Source: Turnera subulata (taxonomy: Eukaryota > Streptophyta > Magnoliopsida > Malpighiales > Passifloraceae). From it: a stretch of DNA of 64,000 nucleotides. Made by a program: the position numbers and the translations under genes. Below the pieces are notes generated by a model that saw only the letters and a program-made list of their open reading frames with translations, was not told the origin of the DNA and searched no databases. The stretch covers positions 110,672 through 174,671 of the forward strand of contig JAKUCV010006808.1 in NCBI GenBank assembly GCA_028386065.3, read 5' to 3'. Of the stretch, positions 58,248 to 64,000 are shown in pieces (the stretch's first letter is position 1; every line of letters begins with the position of its first letter).

Positions 58248-60860
58248 TGTTAGCACCCAAATTTTGCCGCCCGTTTTGTGTCTGTGTCTTACATCGCGTC
58301 CGCATTCTGTCACATTTAGCGTCTATAAAATTCCAAAAATATTTTTCTAAGGTACATGGGGGATCCATGATTAGTGTCACGGTGCACCAAAAGCATCCCG
58401 AAGCTTCCTGGAATTTTTTTGGAATTTTCCTAAAAATTCATATTAGTGCCTAAAATTTGCCTCCATTTTCATAGAGTTTTTTGCAAAAGAAACCTTCCCT
58501 AGGGTAGAACACACCCGGGAATAACATAAAAAAGCGACGAAAGTGTCTCCGGAGCCCCGAATATTTTCTGAGAAATTTTAGAAAAAAGTCCACAATTCCC
58601 TGAAGCCTGTACTGAAGCCAGTGATCAACGAAGTTTGACCAAGGGCATTTTGGTATTTTTATAATTTATCTTGAAAAGATATTTGTACAAATTCTACTTG
58701 TCGATACGAGCGCGCCCATATTGTTTCGAAATTTTTCGTGATCGGGAAGGTCCATAAACATTTTTCGGAAAACATCAGGCGGGAGGAAAAATTTTGGCCT
58801 GAGGCCGGGGGTTACGTGGGTGGCCGGCCGGCCATAGGCTGAAATTCCCCCTTCCGCCGTTTTTTCCCCCCGAAAATGCATCTGAACTTCAATTTGAGTG
58901 CCATTTTTTCCTATGTTCATCGTTTTTCACGACACACCTAGGGAAATATTTTCAGAATTTTCCGCTCACCCTAAGGGCCCCACTTGAATTTTTCAAAATC
59001 AGTGTGCGGAAATCGGGGTATTTTCGGTATTTTTGTTGAAAACATTTTGCTCGTCCATTTTTCAAACTGCTTTTTCCAATGGGAGCATAGAAGACATGAA
59101 ATGCCATCATTCTGCATTTTTTTAGAAATTTTCAAGACCCACGCGGTCCCCGTTTTGATTTTACGAAGATTTGATCGTGACTTGGCTTGTGACCCGGAGA
59201 ATTTTTCACACATTTTTAGAATATGCATTTCTGTCAGAATTATGCACCGCTTTTTGCAAAAATTTTTAGAACATAAGGGGTAGAGCCTCTAGGAATATTT
59301 TGAGAATTTTCTGAGCCCTGCGTGGGCTCCGTTTCGAAGAAACTTGTTTTTTCCTGAAGCCATGGCCTGAGGCCAAGAACCACATAGTTTCAGATTTGAA
59401 TAGTTAAAAGAGTGCCATATCCTAAGGCTATAAATAGGAGCCTCCTTCGTTCATTTTTCTTCACTCTGAGAGCCGCGCTCTATGTTGCACGTTTTTGCAC
59501 TCCCCCTCCCGTCCTGTTCTAAGTTGAAAATAAAGGGTTTGATATTTGCCCTCTTCTACCTTCCTTGCCCCCCTATAAGTCGGAATTTGGGCGAGACGTC
59601 GTCGTCTTCCTAAGCATCCTTTTGCAGATTAGAGCTCTCTCTCCCTCCGTCTAAGGTTCGCTTGGGGTTTCCATTATAACGTTACGATGCCGAAATCGTT
59701 TTAGCAAATCATCGATGCTATGCCGTTGTAATACTGGATAGTCGTCCGGTATTATCGATGGCACCCCGTTTTGACCCGTTACAATGCTAAAATAGTTTCG
59801 GTACTCGCTAACGGCACCGTATGGAAACCCATTTACTTTTACACACTTGTTTGATTGCTTGTTTTGCATCCACTGCATTATAAATATTATGTTTGCACGT
59901 TTGCATTGTTTGTTCGCATATTTGTTAGGGGTCCCTAAGTATGAAATGGGTATGTCTTCTAAGATAGGCCCTAAACCAACTTCTATGCTCGATGTGAAAA
60001 TCATTAAACTCAGTTTTTCAAACGTTCTTGCTTCTCAAGGTTAAATATGCCACTTGGGTATTCAAATGTTGTTTTTTTCAGACTCTACCTCTCAAGATCG
60101 ACAAAGTATCATTACTCTTCTCATTGGACCCTCACCCTGGAAAGTATTGGTCGACCCCTCGGTTCTGATTATTGGTTGGCTTGTTTCCTCATCGGAATCT
60201 CAACGATCTCTTGGTCATTTATCGGCATATCTCATTTCTCTCTTGCATTTCAATAAGCAATGGCTTCGACGATCGTGGATATTATCTATTTGTCTCTCGA
60301 GCACATTTTTTCTACCATAATGTTGTTATGGATCTCATGCCAACTCTAGTTATCCACCCGTCTACCTCTCCAATGGTCTCAAGAGGCTTCCTCAAGCTCA
60401 CCATAATTGCATCCTTCTAAAGGCTCGTGGCTGCTAATTCCTTTGAGAAAAGCAAATATCAAAGAAAAAGGAATTGAAAAGGAAAGAAGAGAAAAGGAAA
60501 GTCCGCTAGGTTGAAAACCCAAAAGGGTAGTCTGGGCAAAAGTTAAGGCAAAGATGGAAAATAGGAGAGTAGCCACTGGCTATAAAAGAGTCCTCGAACC
60601 TCATCCGTTCTCATGGAGTCTCCGCGGCCCTATTGCTTCGCAAGATGATCCTTCATGCACCTAGGAGTTTTCAATCGACCACTCATGGGGTCCTTATTGA
60701 AAAGAAATTGTTCATGGTCATTGAGAATCCTTCATATAAAGCTTTAGTTTTTTTTATGGAATAATTTGCCTTTTCCTCAAGTTGCTTAACTTTCACCTTG
60801 GTTCGAATGATTTCCAAAGCTCATGCATCATATTAGGAACACATGTATCCAAACACACCA
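58248..60860 (+). mobile_element. Probable Tat/Ogre-type Ty3/gypsy remnant
   Basis: An LTR-like start TGTTAGCACCCAAATTTTG is at 58248. Repeated phrases such as 'cggtgcaccaaaagcatcccg' and 'tttttggaattttcc', and a TATA box at 59428, follow; these resemble Ogre/Tat LTRs. The section 60500-60600 ('ctaggttgaaaacccaaaagggtag', 'gagtcctcgaacc') resembles the non-coding 3' interior of such elements. No LTR pair, PBS or pol domain was found, so identity and borders are tentative. Confidence 0.4.
59428..59437 (+). promoter_or_regulatory. TATA box of the Tat/Ogre-like LTR
   Basis: CTATAAATAG followed by a CT-rich leader. It is in the expected place for an LTR promoter if the LTR begins at 58248. Confidence 0.4.
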
Positions 60861-60868
60861 AGTAATTA

Positions 60869-63813
60869 TGAAACGCCCCAACCCGCATTTACCGTACATA
60901 GTAAACACGTGCCGAAACTGTAACGACCCAACCAAATAACCCAGCATATAGTGTATATAATAGAAACTCGGGCTCAACAGCCCAAAATGAAGGCATCAAA
61001 AATCTGGCCCTTCGGCCCAACAACAAAACATATCACCCGAACCTGGGATCTTCTATAACATCATAATCGGCCCAATGGCCCAACAATAGCAAAATAATGC
61101 ACAGCGGAAGACTTAATAACTCACAAAGACATTGTATGCGACACTGATGCAAACTATGAATCCGAGTCCTGTCCAAGGGATAACGCCGCAGCCTGTCTGG
61201 AATGCATCAAACCTGTACCACAATTAACTCATCCTACGGGATGAAAGCCCGCAGGTGAGGGGTGAGTCCGAAGTGCTCACCGACTAAGGATAGACAATCA
61301 ATATGCAACACTAGAAATTACTCAAGTCGAAAACAAGGAAAAACCGCCAAAATACACCAAATCAAAAGACTCAACCCAAACCCGTTCCCAGACCAAAAAG
61401 ACTTATACAAAAACCAATTTCCAATTTTATCTTTCCGGGCCCTGTCATGGATAAGCTAGGGGTCAGACCTGGTTATCAACATATTTCAGGTGCCAGACCA
61501 AATCCAAGAGAACCCAGGGATCGACATCCATAAAATAAGAACCCAGGGATAGACATCCCAAAAATAATCACGGGATAGACATCCCAAGCATAGACATGCT
61601 TATCACAAGTAACCCAGGTCATGGTCACCACAAAACAGTCTTAAACCATTGACTATTTACCACGTGACAATTATATTATCACCGTTCAAAATCAAATCAC
61701 AGGGATCAACATCTCTAACCAAAATACCGGGATAGACATCCCATCCATCGACAACCTTATCACAATTTATTATTTAATCCATTATTCGTTATACCAAAAA
61801 GACGCAGGAATAAACATCCCAAAAGACACAGTGATAAACACCCAAAAACTCAATGCACGATACACATCCCAAAATCAGATCATGGGGATAAACATCCCAA
61901 AACTCAATCAAGATACTGGGATAAACATCCCGAATCAAACCACAGCAAATGCAACAGTCAACAGGGCAACAATCATCAAACACAATAACCGAGTAATACA
62001 GGCACATATTGATGGAAATCCATCCTCACCTTAGCCGATTACTCAACTGTGAAGACAGTGACCGGTACCAAGGCCGGCTCCTCGGGAAACTGCCCGATAT
62101 CCAAACCTATACAGCAAAACAACATGCTCACATAAATGCACATAATCGGTATGCTATGATGCCAAAACTGCGAAATAAACCCATCCCGGTTCATATCCTT
62201 TATTATTTCCCTTTACCGAAAATATTATACCGTACGTATATCCGAATATAATTTCGGTACCATACTTTAATTAAAACTTTTTTAAAAAAATATTTTCATA
62301 AATTAATTATACTTTCCCAAAATAAAATCATCAATATTTTTCTGGAAAAGATAACATATGTATATATATATTTTTCAAAATATTATTTTTTTAATAAAAC
62401 TATTTACCATAATATAATTATCAAATATTATCATTTATCAAAAATATATATATTAATCATATGCTATATAATTATGTTACTTTCCAGAAAACATATAATT
62501 ACATTACATATATATATTTTTGGATTATATTTATTAGTTATTATATTTATTATTTTATCTTATTTAAAAATACTTGTCACAACACATATCCCTTTTCCAA
62601 TATTATCTTTTTCTTCTTTTTTTTCCTTATAATAATCACGTGATATATATATATATATATATATACTTACTGTATTCCTACATTATATATGTATATCATT
62701 ATTCTAGGAAAAATATAATTACATTGTAAATAAATTTTTAGAATAAAAAAGCAATAATAACTATATACACATTATTTAAATTTCGGGTTGGGCCAGGTAT
62801 AATGTGAAGCCCAACAGAAATTCAACCATTAAACCCAAGTCCACTGGGTCCAGGCCTGCTGGTCCAAGTCATCAGGCCCAAGCCCAAGACTCGAGCCCAG
62901 CTGCCGTGACCCATGTGTAGGTCATCCTCAACCCGAGGGGCGGCGACATGCGAGGAGGCACGGGCGGCGACGAAGGGCGACGGTAGGAAGCGCTCGGCTG
63001 CTGGTCGTGGTTGCAGTTATCGTCGGCGAGGGAGGAAGGGAGAAGGGACGGTCAGGAAAGGCGACGAAAACAAGGCTCGGGCTCGCCACACGTCGTCCGT
63101 CGGCGCGACGCGAGGAAGGCGAAGGCGGCTCATCGTGGCGACTGCAGAGAAGGAGGATCTACAGGAGAGGCGTGTGGCGGTGGTGGGGCGTGTGAAGAAG
63201 AAGAGGAGGTTGGTGGCCGGCGGTGCAGAAGAGAGGGTGGCAACCGTCGGGTCGGTGGCCACTGGTGGTGCGTCGAGGGCGGAATCGGGAAGCAGTGGCT
63301 GCACGTGGTGGCGGCTGGGTTCGGTGGCGTGGCTTGCTGTGGCGGTGTGTTGAGTGCGTGGAGAAGGAGAAGGGATGGTGGCCGGCGGTTGTGCTTGTGC
63401 TGTGTGTATTTTCTTTGTTTTCTTTTATTTTACTATTTTTTTTTTAGGTAGCATGCAGGAGAGGGTTGCTGGGCAGATTTTGGTGTAGAGGAAGAAGAAT
63501 GCAGAAGGGAAGTTGAGGGTGTGGCAGTGTTTTTTTTTTGTTTTGCAGGTGATGGCGTGCAGGCAGAGTCACGGGCACAGGTAAGGTTCACAAGCTTCAC
63601 AGGAAGAAGGCGGCTGCGTGACTCAATCACGGAATCGTGTCCCTATCGGACCAGAAAATAACTGTAATACCCCCTTTGTTATTTCCCGGTGTGATTTTTC
63701 TGAGGATTCCGGGACCCGAAAAATACCTACTTAGGTCCGAAAAATCCACGGAAAAATCTTGAGCGCGGGAAAAACCTCGGTTCTAAAAAACGACGCTCGA
63801 TTTGCCTTGAATT
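60869..63813 (-). repeat. Antisense LTR related to element A, truncated
   Basis: On the minus strand it ends GGGGCGTTTCA (60869) preceded by the 'cgacacgtgtttactg' block of LTR A. Its upstream part (63661-63813) matches the LTR A start region ('cggtgtgatttttc', 'aaaatccacggaaaaatc', 'aaacgacgctcgatttgcc'). No PBS or PPT adjoins 60869, so this is a solo or partial LTR. The expected TGTAACAG end is missing because another sequence begins at 63814. It contains a diverged version of the A minisatellite ('gggatagacatccca', 61510-61950). Open frames at 62910-63450 lie in the GC-rich LTR block and are not called. Confidence 0.75.
62641..62665. repeat. (TA)n microsatellite
   Basis: About 12 uninterrupted TA units inside the antisense LTR. 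Confidence 0.9.
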
Positions 63814-64000
63814 TGTTAGGACTAATGCTTCCATGTTTCATTTCAAGGTTTTGATAATGACAAACTAACCATAGCTCCATTCATGAATTCATTCCTTGAA
63901 GAAAGCAAAAAGACATCAATCAATGAAGCACAAGTCTAAGACAAAGGAGTACAAGATTTGAAGCAACAAGGATGAAGATATATAGAGAGTTCATCTATAG
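63814..64000 (+). mobile_element. Possible start of another LTR (copia SIRE/Maximus-like), runs off the window
   Basis: TGTTAGGACTAATGCTTCC followed by 'ttttgataatgacaaac' resembles the beginning of SIRE/Maximus-type LTRs. It cuts off the preceding LTR abruptly. The other end and the target duplication are outside the window. Confidence 0.4.

Noticed and set aside
62913..63451. Overlapping Arg/Gly-rich ORFs near the right end
   Set aside because: GC-rich part of the antisense LTR; low-complexity and on several frames at once.

Overview
This is eukaryotic plant nuclear DNA, very probably from a eudicot. It has intron-containing genes with GT/AG junctions, a plant type I MADS-box gene, a GROWTH-REGULATING FACTOR fragment with a miR396-like site, a PPR fragment, and a dense nest of plant-type transposons. 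No species can be named from the sequence alone. Only three host genes are supported, all on the minus strand; roughly three quarters of the window is transposon-derived.

Layout. 1-1300: the 5' exons of a START-like lipid-transfer gene whose remaining exons lie beyond the left edge. 1300-4466: AT-rich intergenic DNA with an (AAT)21 microsatellite and a possible LINE 3' end. 4467-14974: a small repeat-rich Helitron split by a complete, TSD-flanked LTR retrotransposon (element A, 5985-14884). Element A has about 3.2-3.3 kb LTRs and a short interior carrying two antisense ORFs and no gag-pol. 14975-16467: the 5' part of a second Helitron abutting the first, with a poly(A) retroposon inserted in it. 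16468-21250: a solo LTR (element D, TSD CATTG) containing a MULE with 9-bp TSDs. 22005-22288: a 284-bp Helitron. 22397-26938: a decayed Ty1/copia element (TSD AATGA). 28248-29855: a four-exon gene for a 346-residue plant protein of unknown function. About 31700-34900: old Ty3/gypsy LTR debris.

35094-51023 is one non-autonomous Ty3/gypsy element (B). Its 5' LTR is split by an opposite-strand chromovirus (C, 36254-44699) with a nearly complete gag-pol broken by five TAG codons and a gag frameshift. The far end of B lies 3 bp beyond the stop codon of a type I M-gamma MADS-box gene (51031-52530). The upstream region of that gene is an array of about 110-bp tandem repeats holding a hAT-like MITE.

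54600-57980 is an antisense LTR remnant interrupted by a Pack-MULE (55165-57040). The Pack-MULE carries two captured host gene fragments in the same orientation: a GRF WRC domain with its miR396 target region, and a PPR segment. 58248-60860 looks like a Tat/Ogre-type remnant. 60869-63813 is an antisense LTR related to element A, cut off by what looks like the start of another LTR at 63814.

The most noteworthy items are the GRF/PPR Pack-MULE with a near-intact miR396 site, the antisense endonuclease-like and nuclear-type ORFs inside element A, and the M-gamma MADS gene boxed in by a tandem-repeat promoter and an LTR retrotransposon. Splice sites and element boundaries were read by eye from motifs, TSDs and reading-frame continuity; no alignment or database search was run.
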